Shown: positions 49,121 to 57,961, counted from the first letter of the stretch. The stretch: DNA of 64,000 bases from Sphaerisporangium fuscum (GCF_018531465.1 NZ_JAHDTF010000037.1:51285-115284); one strand, 5' to 3'. Notes: generated from the letters alone by a model not told the origin. Program-made: numbers and translations.

Positions 49121-49483
49121 TCACCGGTCCGGGAGCAGTGAACGTACGGCTTCTTCGCTTCGGGCCACGACGGTGGAGCCGTCGTCGGCGGTGATGATCG
49201 GGCGCTGGATGAGAACCGGATGGGCGGCCAGCGCCTCGATCCAGCGATCGCGGTCCGCGGGCGTGCGCCCCCAGCCGGCCAGGCCGAGCTCGGCGGCGAC
49301 CGGCTCCCCCGTCCGGGTGACGTCCCACGGTTCGAGCCCGAGCCGGCTCAGCACATCCCGCAGCTCCCGGCCGCTCGGCGGGTCCTCGAGATAGCGCCGG
49401 ACGGTGTATTCGGCCTTCTCGGCGTCCAGGATCGACAGAGCTGAGCGGCACTTCGAACAGTCAGGGTTGATCCAGATCTCCAT
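49121..49483 (-). CDS. ArsC/Spx-family thioredoxin-fold protein
   Basis: The 120-residue protein starts MEIWINPDCSKCRSALSILD, with a Cys-x-x-Cys in the place of the ArsC active site. It continues with VLIQRPIITADDGSTVVARS, where the conserved RPI loop and a later Arg would bind the oxyanion. The fold is that of glutaredoxin-coupled arsenate reductase and Spx. Whether it reduces arsenate is uncertain: no ars genes are nearby. The start is ATG 49483 after GAGGAAGG, since the upstream extension to 49555 has no family character. Confidence 0.8.
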   Translation of the reverse strand: MEIWINPDCSKCRSALSILDAEKAEYTVRRYLEDPPSGRELRDVLSRLGLEPWDVTRTGEPVAAELGLAGWGRTPADRDRWIEALAAHPVLIQRPIITADDGSTVVARSEEAVRSLLPDR

Positions 49484-49594
49484 GAGGCCTTCCTCGTAGC
49501 GCTGCGCCGGCCGGAGGCGGACGCCGTCCTGCCCGTCCCCAGCAGCGTAGAGCACCGTCCGTCCGCGTCACCGCCGGCTCTCCTCGCCGAATCG

Positions 49595-49945
49595 TCACTC
49601 CCGGTACCAGGAGATGGCGAAGCCGACGCCGAAGACCAGCATGGCGAGCAGGACGGCGACCCCCGCGAAGTCCCTGACCAGTCCACCGAGGCCGGTGTCC
49701 TCCTCGCCGCTGACGACGTTCACGCTCCGGGGGTCGTAGACGATCCGGACCTTCTCCCCGGTCGTGTACCGGCCGGAGATCTCCTCGACATGCCGTTCCG
49801 TGCCCACCGTGAAACCGATCTTCGTGTAGTGGACGGTGGTGGACTCGCCGTCGCCGTCGTTCCACGTCTCCGACCCCACCGGGCGCTTCTCCGCACGAAT
49901 CGCCCGCTGTGCTCGACCACGAAGCGCCGGAAAAAACAGCAGCAA
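49595..49945 (-). CDS. DUF3592-like membrane protein, possibly N-terminally shortened
   Basis: The 116-residue protein has a beta-rich core (VHYTKIGFTVGTERHVEEIS, then GEKVRIVYDPRSVNVVSGEE) resembling DUF3592, and one C-terminal transmembrane helix (DFAGVAVLLAMLVFGVGFAI). DUF3592 proteins usually begin with another helix; here the start would be TTG 49945 with only LLFFPAL before the core. The N-terminus may have been lost, or the first helix may be absent by nature. A 16-bp palindrome overlaps the TTG. No function is known. Confidence 0.6.
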   Translation of the reverse strand: MLLFFPALRGRAQRAIRAEKRPVGSETWNDGDGESTTVHYTKIGFTVGTERHVEEISGRYTTGEKVRIVYDPRSVNVVSGEEDTGLGGLVRDFAGVAVLLAMLVFGVGFAISWYRE

Positions 49946-49978
49946 GGCCTTGCTGATATGTCAGTGCGCTCCTACTGT
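49940..49978 (+). promoter_or_regulatory. Promoter and operator of the hydantoinase operon
   Basis: TTGCTG (49950-49955) and TACTGT (49973-49978) are 17 bases apart and precede the hyuA ribosome-binding site. A perfect 16-bp palindrome, CAGCAAGGCCTTGCTG (49940-49955), covers the -35 box. A repressor bound there would block RNA polymerase. The regulator is not identified; the GntR gene at 57962 is one candidate. Confidence 0.6.
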
Positions 49979-50012
49979 GATGCCAGTCCCTCGTTCAACT
50001 AAGGAGATCGCA

Positions 50013-52091
50013 GTGCCTCCCAGTCACGATCCTCGACCGGCCGGCTGGCGGGTCGGCGCCGACATCGGCGGCACGTTCACCGACGTCATCGCACTGGGCC
50101 CGGCCGGAGAGGTCGTGCCGATGAAGGTCCCGTCCACCCCGCCCGACTACGGTGCGGGCGTGGTGACGGCGACCACCGCCGTGCTGTCCTCGGCCGCCGC
50201 CCGGCCGGAAGCCGTGATCGCGATGCTGCACGGCACGACCGTGGCCACCAACGCCATCCTGTCGATGAGCGGCGTCCGCACAGGGGTGGTCACCACCCGC
50301 GGGTTCCGCGACGTGCTGGAGCTCGGCCGCCTGCGACGGCCGGTGCTCTACGACCTGTCCTGGTCGAAGCCCGAGCCCCTCGCCCGGCGCCGGAACCGGT
50401 ACGAACTCGACCAGCGGATCATGGCCGACGGGCGTCTGGAGCCACCGGCCGACGAAGCCGAGGTCCGCGCGCTGGCCGGGCGACTGCGTGCGGACGGGAT
50501 CCAGGCGGTGGCCGTGTGCCTGCTCAACTCCTACGTCCGCCCTGATGAGGAACGCCGGGTCGCCGATCTGCTGCGGGCCGAGCTGCCTGGCGTGTACGTC
50601 ACGGCGTCGGTCGACGTCTCCCCGCAGCCCCAGGAGTTCGAGCGCACGAGCACGGCGACGGTCAACGCCTACGTCGGCCCCGCCGTGCACGGCTACCTCA
50701 CCCGTCTGGAGGCCGGGTTGCGGGCGGTGAAGGTGAGCGCCCCGCTGCTGGTCATGCAATCCAGTGGGGGGCTGCTCGACGCGGCCTCCGTCGCGCAGCG
50801 GCCGGTGCAGATCATCGAGTCCGGTCCCGCGGCCGGTGTCACCGCCGTGCAGAAGCTCGCGCAGCTGATCGGCCTGTCCACGGTGGTCGCGTTCGACATG
50901 GGAGGGACCACGGCGAAGGCGTCCCTGATCGAGCACGGCGAGCCGTTCGTCTCGGCCGACTACGAGGTCGGTGGCGGCATGAACGTCGCCCGTGGTCTCG
51001 GCTCCGGTGCCGGGTATCCGGTGCGGGCACCGTCGATCGACATCGCCGAGGTCGGCTCCGGAGGTGGCAGCATCATCTCCGTCGACGCGGCGGGCGCACT
51101 CCATGTGGGGCCCGCCAGCGCCGGGTCGCGCCCTGGCCCTGCCTGTTACGGCCAGGGCGGTGAGCTGCCGACGCTGACCGACGCCAACGTGACGCTCGGG
51201 TACCTCAGCCCCGAGGCCCTCGCCGGTGGCCGCGTGGCGATCCACCCCGATCTGGCCGCCAAGGCGCTGTCGCCCGTCGCCGAGCGGCTCGGGAGTGACG
51301 TGCCGGGCCTCGCGCGCGGCGCGTACCAGGTGGCGGTGTCGAGCATGACGACCGCGGTCAAGGCGGTGACCAGCGAACGTGGCCGTGACCCGCGCGAGGC
51401 CACCATGGTCGCTTTCGGTGGCGCCGGTCCTCTCTACGCCGCCGCGCTGGCCCGCGAGCTGGGTATCTCGACGGTGATCGTGCCCGTGCACCCGGGGCTG
51501 TTCAGCAGCCTGGGCCTCCTCGTCGCCGACACCGAACGCCACGAGCTCACCCCGTACCGGCCCGAACTCGCCGAGGTGAGCGCGCTCGCCGCGGAGTTCG
51601 CGCGGCTCGCCGCGAAGTTGAGGGCGGAGCTGGGAGCGGACGCCGTCGTGGACCGGCTGCTGGACATGCGTTACCGCGGCCAGCGATTCGAACTGCGCAT
51701 ACGGGTGCCCGACGGCGACCTCACCGACGACCTGCTCGCGGCGGCGCGGGCGCGGTTCCACGCCGAGCACGAGCGCACCTACGGCAGGGCCGGCACCGAC
51801 GAGCTGGTGGAGCTGGTCAACCTCCGGGTACGCGGCCGGCTGCTCACCTCCGTGTCCATCGCGGACGTGCTGAGCCTCCCCGTCGTCGCGGACCGTGAGC
51901 CCACCACCCGCGAATGCCGGTTCGCCGAGACCGTGCCCACGCCCGTCATGGGACGCGCCGACCTCGGCACCGAACCCGTCGACGGGCCGCTGGTCATCGA
52001 GGACATGGACGCCACCACCCTGGTCCCACCCGGTGCCAGGGCACACCGCGACGGGTTCAACAACATCGTCATCACCTGGAGTGCCGCATGA
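50013..52091 (+). CDS. hyuA: Hydantoinase/oxoprolinase subunit A
   Basis: The 692-residue protein has the N-terminal hydantoinase A domain (RVGADIGGTFTDVIALGPAG, then MLHGTTVATNAILSMSGVRT) and the core ATPase-like domain (VAFDMGGTTAKASLIEHGEP, EVGSGGGSIISVDAAGALHV, GPASAGSRPGPACYG). It ends in the usual beta-rich segment around RYRGQRFELRIRVPDG. HyuA works with HyuB in ATP-dependent opening of hydantoins, 5-oxoproline or N-methylhydantoin. Which substrate applies is not readable. Start is GTG 50013 after AAGGAG. The stop overlaps the hyuB ATG. Confidence 0.9.
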   Translation: MPPSHDPRPAGWRVGADIGGTFTDVIALGPAGEVVPMKVPSTPPDYGAGVVTATTAVLSSAAARPEAVIAMLHGTTVATNAILSMSGVRTGVVTTRGFRDVLELGRLRRPVLYDLSWSKPEPLARRRNRYELDQRIMADGRLEPPADEAEVRALAGRLRADGIQAVAVCLLNSYVRPDEERRVADLLRAELPGVYVTASVDVSPQPQEFERTSTATVNAYVGPAVHGYLTRLEAGLRAVKVSAPLLVMQSSGGLLDAASVAQRPVQIIESGPAAGVTAVQKLAQLIGLSTVVAFDMGGTTAKASLIEHGEPFVSADYEVGGGMNVARGLGSGAGYPVRAPSIDIAEVGSGGGSIISVDAAGALHVGPASAGSRPGPACYGQGGELPTLTDANVTLGYLSPEALAGGRVAIHPDLAAKALSPVAERLGSDVPGLARGAYQVAVSSMTTAVKAVTSERGRDPREATMVAFGGAGPLYAAALARELGISTVIVPVHPGLFSSLGLLVADTERHELTPYRPELAEVSALAAEFARLAAKLRAELGADAVVDRLLDMRYRGQRFELRIRVPDGDLTDDLLAAARARFHAEHERTYGRAGTDELVELVNLRVRGRLLTSVSIADVLSLPVVADREPTTRECRFAETVPTPVMGRADLGTEPVDGPLVIEDMDATTLVPPGARAHRDGFNNIVITWSAA

Positions 52092-53803
52092 TCCGCGACG
52101 CCGTGACCTTCGAGGTCTTCCGCAACGCCGTCACCGGAATCGCCGACGAGATGGCGATCACGATCCTGCGTACGGCGCACTCGCAACTCGTCGCGTCCAG
52201 CATGGACTTCTCGGCCGCTCTCTGCGACGCCCACGGCAGGGTGATCGCCCAGGCCAACACCCTGCCGGTCCACCTCGGGTCCATTCCGGACGCGATGGAG
52301 GCGATCTTCGACGAGTTCGGCGGGGGGATCCGGCCAGGAGACATCTACCTGCTCAACGACCCCTCTCTGGGGGGCATGCACCTGCCGGACATCTTCGCGG
52401 TCGCCCCGGTGTTCGCCGGAGAGGCCCTCCTGGGCTTCTCGGTCACGGTCGTCAACCACACCGACGTCGGCGGCTGGGCGGCCGGCTCCATGGCCGTGCA
52501 GTCGAAGAGCATTTTCGCCGAAGGGGTGCAGATCCCGCCTTCGCGCCTGGTCGAGGCCGGCGTCATGAACGAGACGTTCCTGCGGCTGATCATGCGCAAC
52601 GTCCGCGAACCCGAGCTGCTGCGCGGCGACCTCGAATCCCAGCTGGCGGCCTGCCACACCGGCGCCGAAGGCCTGCGCGCCCTCGCGGCGCGGCACGGCA
52701 CCGAGCGGCTCGCCACCCTCATCGACGAGTTGCTCGACTACTCCGAGACCCTGCTGCGCGCCGCGCTCGCCGAAGCGGTCCCCGGCACCTACGAGTTCAC
52801 CGATCACATCGACGACGACGGCCTCGGCTCCGGACCGATCCCGATCCACGTGAAGGCCACGTTGTCCGAGTCCGGGATAGAGCTCGACTTCACCGGCTCC
52901 TCGCCGCAGGTCGACTCCGCGCTCAACGCGACGGCCTCGTTCACCCGCTCCGCCTCCTACGCCGCCCTGCAAGGTGTCCTCGCCGCGAACATCCCGGCCA
53001 ACAGCGGCTTCTACCGGCCGTTCAGCTTCGTCATCCCGGAAGCCTCGATCCTCAACGGGCGGCGGCCCGCCGCGCGCGGCGCCCGCGGTCTCGTGGGCTT
53101 CCGGATCATCGACGCGGTGCTCGGGGCGCTCGCCCCGGTGTTCCCCGCACGGGTGCCCGCCGCCGGAGACGGCGGACCCGACGGGATCGCGATCGGCTTC
53201 ATCGGAGCGGACGGGGAGTCCGTCGTGCTGTGGGACGCCCTGTCCGGAGCGTGGGGCGCCCGTCCCGACCGCGACGGCGTGGACGGGATCAGCTCGCTGG
53301 GCGCCAACCTGACCAACACCCCGATCGAGGAGCTGGAACGCTCTGGTCACATCCGCATCGACGGTTACGGCTACCTGCCGGACAGCGGTGGAGCCGGCCG
53401 CTGGCGCGGTGGCCTGGCGACCTTCCGGGACATGACGATCCTGGTGCCCGAGGCGGCCGTGCAGATCAGGTCCGACCGGCGGAAGTTCCTGCCCTACGGG
53501 CTGGCCGGCGGTGCGCAGGGGACGCCCTCGCTCAACGTGCTCGACCCCGGCGGGCCCGGCGAACGTCTGCTGGACTCCAAGCCGTACCTGACGATGACCG
53601 CGGGAACTCGTCACCGGCACGTGACCGCCGGCGGGGGCGGGCACGGCATCCCCTTCGAACGCGTCCCGGAACGGGTCCTCGATGACGTGCTCGACGGCAA
53701 GGTGACCCGCGAGGGGGCCGAACGGGACTACGGCGTCGTGATCACGGAGGACGGCCTGATCGACGCGGACGCCACGGCCAGGTTGCGCGTCCAGGCGCGC
53801 TGA
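52088..53803 (+). CDS. hyuB: Hydantoinase/oxoprolinase subunit B
   Basis: The 571-residue protein begins IRDAVTFEVFRNAVTGIADE and contains HLGSIPDAMEAIFDEFGGGI, LNDPSLGGMHLPDIFAVAPV and VTVVNHTDVGGWAAGSM, where the metal-binding DxxxGGxHLPD and NHxDVGG motifs are intact. GGAGRWRGGL and TAGGGGHGIPFERVPERVLD mark the C-terminal part. HyuB carries the hydrolytic site in N-methylhydantoinase and oxoprolinase systems and pairs with HyuA. The overlap ATGA with hyuA indicates a complex. An MFS gene follows after 166 bases. Confidence 0.9.
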   Translation: MIRDAVTFEVFRNAVTGIADEMAITILRTAHSQLVASSMDFSAALCDAHGRVIAQANTLPVHLGSIPDAMEAIFDEFGGGIRPGDIYLLNDPSLGGMHLPDIFAVAPVFAGEALLGFSVTVVNHTDVGGWAAGSMAVQSKSIFAEGVQIPPSRLVEAGVMNETFLRLIMRNVREPELLRGDLESQLAACHTGAEGLRALAARHGTERLATLIDELLDYSETLLRAALAEAVPGTYEFTDHIDDDGLGSGPIPIHVKATLSESGIELDFTGSSPQVDSALNATASFTRSASYAALQGVLAANIPANSGFYRPFSFVIPEASILNGRRPAARGARGLVGFRIIDAVLGALAPVFPARVPAAGDGGPDGIAIGFIGADGESVVLWDALSGAWGARPDRDGVDGISSLGANLTNTPIEELERSGHIRIDGYGYLPDSGGAGRWRGGLATFRDMTILVPEAAVQIRSDRRKFLPYGLAGGAQGTPSLNVLDPGGPGERLLDSKPYLTMTAGTRHRHVTAGGGGHGIPFERVPERVLDDVLDGKVTREGAERDYGVVITEDGLIDADATARLRVQAR

Positions 53804-53969
53804 CGCCCTCTTCCGATCCAGCAAGACATCCCACGAAGGCGGAAGCCGAGCCGCGAGCGTGGGAGGGCGGCGACTCGGGCGTCGCCCGGCGGCAGACAGA
53901 CAAGGAACACCGATCCATGGCCACCGACATCAGGGACATCGCATCCTGCAAACTGATTAGGACATCCGG

Positions 53970-55298
53970 ATGAGTTCGACCACCGCTATCGGCCAGGACG
54001 CCGTCACGCCCAGCACTTGGCGCAAGATCGGCACACGTATCATCCCACTGATCGGGCTCGCCTACATGGCGAGCTACGTCGACCGTGCCAACCTCGGCTA
54101 CATCGCCGCACCGATGTCGCGTGACCTGCACATGACCACCAGCCAGATCGGCCTCGCCGCCGGCCTGTTCTTCATCGGCTACGTCCTCGTCGAGGTGCCC
54201 AGCAACATGATGCTGAGCCGGTTCGGCGCGCGGAAGTGGATCACCCGGATCATGGTCACGTGGGGACTGGTCACCGCCGCGACCGCGGCCGTGAACTCGG
54301 CGACCACGCTGTTCGTCGCGCGGCTCCTGCTCGGTTTCGCCGAAGCCGGCCTGGCCGCCGGGATCCTGCTCTACCTGACACTCTGGTTCCCGCGCCGCCA
54401 GCGTTCGTGGGCGCTGTCGAGCTTCATCCTGATGATCCCGTTGTCCTCGATCGTAGGCTCTCCCCTGGCCGCCGCGCTGCTCGCGTGGGGCCGGGGACTG
54501 CTCGGTATCGCGGGCTGGCGGGCGCTGTTCCTCGTCGAGGGCGTCTTCACGATCCTCATCGGCGTCCTGATCTTCTCCTTCCTGCCCGACCGCCCGCAGG
54601 ACGCGCGGTGGCTCGATGAACGGGAGAAGGCGGCCGTCGGGAACATCCTTGCCGCCGAGGCGGCCGAACAACGCGCCCATGGCGCGCTCACCGGGCTGCG
54701 CGAGGCGTTGACCAGCGGCCGGGTATGGGCGATGGCCGTCTCGTGGTTCGCGATCGCGTTCGGGCTCTACCCGCTGGCGTACTTCCTGCCCACGATGATC
54801 ACGTCCATCACGCACAGCATCGGTGGCGCCGCCGACGTCAGCAGCGTGCTGCTGTCCGCGATTCCCTACGCGGTGGCGGTGCTCACCCTGCTCACGTGGG
54901 CTCGATTCGCCGCCCGCCTGCCGGCTGTCACTGCCACGGTCGTACCGATGGCCCTCGGTGCGGCCGGGCTGCTCCTTGCGACCTTCGCCGAGAGCGGCGG
55001 CCTGTTCGTCCTCGCGGTCTGCCTGAGTGTCGCCGGGTTCATCACCGCGATGCCCCAGTTCTGGCGGATACCGGCGATCGGCCTCACCGGTGCCGCCGCG
55101 GCCTCCGGAATCGCTCTCATCAACTCCGTCAGCAACCTCAGCGGCTTCATCGGCCCCTACTTCACAGGGGCCATCGCGACCGCGACCGGCAGTTTCACCT
55201 ACGCACTCCTCGCCATCGCGATCATCATGATAGCCGGAATGATCGTCCTGCTCACCACAGGGCGTCGTATGGACATACTGGACAGGAATCTCTCATGA
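53970..55298 (+). CDS. MFS transporter, anion:cation symporter (ACS) family
   Basis: This 442-residue transporter has 12 membrane segments and strong ACS-family marks: IPLIGLAYMASYVDRANLGY (the DRxNxG motif in helix 1), FFIGYVLVEVPSNMMLSRFG and LLGFAEAGLAAGILLYLTLW. ACS members import organic anions such as tartrate, phthalate or carbamoylated amino acids. It lies between hyuB and an isochorismatase-like hydrolase and overlaps the latter, so uptake of the operon's substrate is likely. ATG 53970 follows TAGGA. An 18-codon ORF from 53917 overlaps its start. Confidence 0.88.
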   Translation: MSSTTAIGQDAVTPSTWRKIGTRIIPLIGLAYMASYVDRANLGYIAAPMSRDLHMTTSQIGLAAGLFFIGYVLVEVPSNMMLSRFGARKWITRIMVTWGLVTAATAAVNSATTLFVARLLLGFAEAGLAAGILLYLTLWFPRRQRSWALSSFILMIPLSSIVGSPLAAALLAWGRGLLGIAGWRALFLVEGVFTILIGVLIFSFLPDRPQDARWLDEREKAAVGNILAAEAAEQRAHGALTGLREALTSGRVWAMAVSWFAIAFGLYPLAYFLPTMITSITHSIGGAADVSSVLLSAIPYAVAVLTLLTWARFAARLPAVTATVVPMALGAAGLLLATFAESGGLFVLAVCLSVAGFITAMPQFWRIPAIGLTGAAAASGIALINSVSNLSGFIGPYFTGAIATATGSFTYALLAIAIIMIAGMIVLLTTGRRMDILDRNLS

Positions 55299-55849
55299 CC
55301 ACCGCACTCATCATCGGCGACATCCAGCGGGGCATCACGGGCAACTACCCGTTCGCCCGGCAGGTCGTGCCGCCGCTCACCGAACTGCTCCCGCGCGCCC
55401 GCGCGGCCGGTGCCCTCGTCGTGTTCGTGCACTTCGGCTTCCGGCCCAACGGAGCCGACCTGCCGCCGCGCAACGCGCTGTTCAGGACGTTCTACGAAGC
55501 GGGGGACGTCTTCCACGAGGGATCGGCCGGGACCGAGATCGATCTGCCGGTCGCCGGCGAGGACGTCGTGGTGATCAAACGCCGTGCCAGCGCGTTCGCC
55601 GGCACGGATCTGGACCTGGTGCTCCGCGCGCGCGGCGTCGACACTCTCGCGATCGCCGGTGTCGCCACCAGCGCGATGGTGGCCGCGACGTGCTACGACG
55701 CGGCGGACCGCGGCTATGAGGTGACCGTGCTGCGCGACGGGTGCGCCGACGGCGATCCGGCCATGCACGACTTCTTCATGGACGCCGTGTTCCCGAGCCG
55801 GGGATTCGAGGTCGTGTCCTGCGCCGGTTGGCAGGCAGGACCACAGTGA
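55295..55849 (+). CDS. Isochorismatase-fold hydrolase without the canonical Cys
   Basis: The 184-residue protein has the cysteine-hydrolase fold: ALIIGDIQRG with the catalytic Asp9, VVVIKRRASAFAGTDLD with Lys95, and the nucleophile segment GVATSAMVAATCYDAADRGY. In amidases of this family the pattern is GxxTxxCVxxT. Here the Cys position is Met128, while Cys133 lies five residues later. True isochorismatases also lack this Cys, so the protein may still be active on an ester or ether, but a typical N-carbamoyl amidase mechanism is unlikely. The ATG overlaps the MFS stop. Its context with HyuAB would otherwise suggest N-carbamoylsarcosine amidase. Confidence 0.8.
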   Translation: MTTALIIGDIQRGITGNYPFARQVVPPLTELLPRARAAGALVVFVHFGFRPNGADLPPRNALFRTFYEAGDVFHEGSAGTEIDLPVAGEDVVVIKRRASAFAGTDLDLVLRARGVDTLAIAGVATSAMVAATCYDAADRGYEVTVLRDGCADGDPAMHDFFMDAVFPSRGFEVVSCAGWQAGPQ

Positions 55850-55897
55850 GCCGGTTGCTGCGATGAGAAAACTGCCGACGACACCAGGGACGGAAGC

Positions 55898-57082
55898 GTG
55901 AACGCCACGTTGCTGGACCGGCTGCGGACGGAGCTCGACGAACGCCGGACGACCACCGGGCTGCGCCGCGACCTCGTGGTCTCGGGCGCCCAGGGACCGA
56001 CGCTCGGCGTGGGCGGCGAGACGCTCGTGAACCTCGCCTCCAACGACTACCTCGGGCTCGCCGGCGACCCCGAGGTCCTCGAGTCGGCCCGTCGGGCCAT
56101 GCGGGACATGGGCCTCGGGGTCGGCGCGGGACGGGTGCTCTGCGGCACGCGGGCGATCCACGGCGAGCTCGAGGCGGCCATCGCCGAACTGGTCGGAACC
56201 GAGGACGCCCTGCTCTACAACTCGTGCTTCGATGCGAACCTCGGCGTCTTCGACGCCCTGCTCGGCCCGGACGACGCGATCCTCAGCGACGCGCTCAACC
56301 ACGCCAGCCTGATCGACGGCATCCGCCTGACGCGGGCCCGGCGGCACGTCTTCGCGCACGCCGACCTCGACGACCTCGAGCGCCGCCTCGCCGAGTGCGC
56401 GGACGCGCGCCACCGGCTCATCGTCACCGACGGCGTCTTCAGCATGGACGGCGACGTCGTGGCGCTGCCCCGGCTCTCCGAGCTGGCGCAGCGCCACGAC
56501 GCGGCGCTCGTGGTCGACGATTCGCACGCCACGGGTGTGCTGGGCGCGACCGGCGCGGGCACCGCCGAGCACTTCGGGCTGAAGGGCCGCGTCGACGTGC
56601 TGACGGGGACGCTCGGCAAGGCGCTGGGCGGCGGAGGCGGGGGCTTCGTCGCCGGCGCCCACGAGGTCGTGGAGACGCTGCGCCAGGTCTCGCGTCCGTA
56701 CATCTTCACCAACGCGATGGCGCCTCCGCTGGCCGTCGCGGCACTGACGGCGATCCGCATCGCGCGGGGGCGCCCCGAGCTGCGGGAACGCCTGGCCGCC
56801 AACACCGCGTGGCTGCGTGGGGCGTTGCACGACCTCGGCTACGAGGTGCTGCCGGGGGAACACCCGATCATCCCGGTGATGCTGCGCGGCGGCTCGCTGG
56901 CCCGTGACGTGGCGGAGGCGCTCCGCCGCGAGGGTGTCCTCGTCTTCGCGCTCTCGTACCCGGTCGTCCCGGCCGGCGAGGAACGGATCCGGCTGCAGGT
57001 CTCGGCGTCGCACACGGCCGGCCAGCTCGAACGCGCGGTGGCCGCCTTCGATCGCGCGCGCGTCGTCCTGGCGGGCGCATGA
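55898..57082 (+). CDS. Glycine C-acetyltransferase-like alpha-oxoamine synthase (KBL/BioF family)
   Basis: This 394-residue PLP enzyme matches 2-amino-3-ketobutyrate CoA ligase: NLASNDYLGLAGDPEVLESA, GVGAGRVLCGTRAIHGELEA, LYNSCFDANLGVFDALLGPD, DALNHASLIDGIRL, VVDDSHATGVLG and the PLP lysine in LTGTLGKALGG (Lys241). The Cys in NSCFDAN and the GTxxxHxELE block favour KBL over BioF. KBL makes or cleaves 2-amino-3-ketobutyrate using CoA. It overlaps the next gene, an SDR, which could be the dehydrogenase partner. A run of six glycines after the lysine loop is unusual. Start is GTG 55898. Confidence 0.85.
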   Translation: MNATLLDRLRTELDERRTTTGLRRDLVVSGAQGPTLGVGGETLVNLASNDYLGLAGDPEVLESARRAMRDMGLGVGAGRVLCGTRAIHGELEAAIAELVGTEDALLYNSCFDANLGVFDALLGPDDAILSDALNHASLIDGIRLTRARRHVFAHADLDDLERRLAECADARHRLIVTDGVFSMDGDVVALPRLSELAQRHDAALVVDDSHATGVLGATGAGTAEHFGLKGRVDVLTGTLGKALGGGGGGFVAGAHEVVETLRQVSRPYIFTNAMAPPLAVAALTAIRIARGRPELRERLAANTAWLRGALHDLGYEVLPGEHPIIPVMLRGGSLARDVAEALRREGVLVFALSYPVVPAGEERIRLQVSASHTAGQLERAVAAFDRARVVLAGA

Positions 57083-57873
57083 CGACCACCGAGGGGGTCC
57101 GGGCACCCACCAGCGCCGACGATCGGGAGCTCGAGGGACGGGTCGCGATCGTGACCGGCGGCGCCGGCGGCATGGGCCTGGCGACCGCGCACGCTCTGGC
57201 CCGCCGCGGTGCGACCGTCGCGGTGTTCGACCTCGCCGCGCCGGGCCGCACCGAGCTGGCGTCGACGCTGGGCGTGCCGGCGGACCGCGTCCGGTCGGTC
57301 GCGGTGGACGTCACGGACGGCGACCAGGTCCAGCGTGCGTTCGCCTCGCTGCTGGAGGAGCGATCGCGGCTCGACATCCTGGTCAACGCCGCGGGCATCG
57401 CACCGCCGACCGCGTTCGAGGACATCACCGAGGACGAGTGGAGCCGCGTGCTCGCGGTCAACGTGCACGGGACGTTCCTGTGCTGCCGGCGAGCGCTTCC
57501 CGCGATGCGCGGCGGCCGCTGGGGGCGGATCGTCAACTTCTCCTCCACCGCGGGCAAGACCATCAGCACCGCCGGTGGCGCTCACTACACGACGGCGAAG
57601 CACGGCGTCCTCGGGCTCACCCGGCACCTGGCGAAGGCCTACGGACCCGACGGGGTCACGGTGAACGCCGTCTGCCCGGGCCTCATCGACACGCCGATGG
57701 CCCGCGCCGTGCTGCCCGGAGGGGCGCTCGAGCGCGCCGCCCGGTCGTTCCCGGTGCCCCGCGTCGGGGAGCCCTGGGAGGTGGCCGAGCTCGTCGCGTT
57801 CCTGGCCTCGGACCGGGCGGCGTACATCACGGGTGCGGCCCTCGACATCAACGGCGGCGACCTGATCGTCTGA
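57079..57873 (+). CDS. Short-chain dehydrogenase/reductase
   Basis: The 264-residue classical SDR has the nucleotide motif VAIVTGGAGGMGLATAHALA, NAAG in LVNAAGIAPPTAF, the catalytic Ser155 (IVNFSSTAGK), Tyr170 and Lys174 (YTTAK), and the end AAYITGAALDINGGDLIV. The Asp in AVFDLAAPG after strand 2 favours NAD(H). It is coupled to the KBL-like gene by an ATGA overlap, so oxidation of a 3-hydroxy amino acid (threonine-like) to feed that enzyme is a possible role. The sequence itself looks like a general 3-oxoacyl-reductase-type SDR. A terminator hairpin follows. Confidence 0.87.
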   Translation: MTTTEGVRAPTSADDRELEGRVAIVTGGAGGMGLATAHALARRGATVAVFDLAAPGRTELASTLGVPADRVRSVAVDVTDGDQVQRAFASLLEERSRLDILVNAAGIAPPTAFEDITEDEWSRVLAVNVHGTFLCCRRALPAMRGGRWGRIVNFSSTAGKTISTAGGAHYTTAKHGVLGLTRHLAKAYGPDGVTVNAVCPGLIDTPMARAVLPGGALERAARSFPVPRVGEPWEVAELVAFLASDRAAYITGAALDINGGDLIV

Positions 57874-57882
57874 CACGAGCGC

Positions 57883-57911
57883 GGGCCGTACGGCCACCTG
57901 CCGTACGGCCC
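57883..57911. terminator. Terminator hairpin between SDR and GntR genes
   Basis: GGGCCGTACGGC (57883-57894) and its exact reverse complement GCCGTACGGCCC (57900-57911) enclose a five-base loop. The hairpin lies ten bases after the SDR stop and before the convergent GntR stop, so it can end transcription from both sides. Confidence 0.78.
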
Positions 57912-57961
57912 GGCCGACGTCCCGCGACGGGCCCACCGGCCCGTCGCCGACGTCGTACCCT

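Noticed and set aside
51779..53824. Minus-strand frame of 681 codons over hyuA/hyuB
   Set aside because: It is a shadow frame; hyuB on the plus strand has intact metal-binding motifs.
55898..57082. BioF (biotin synthesis) assignment
   Set aside because: The NSCFDAN and GTxxxHxELE blocks are those of glycine C-acetyltransferase, and no other bio genes are present.
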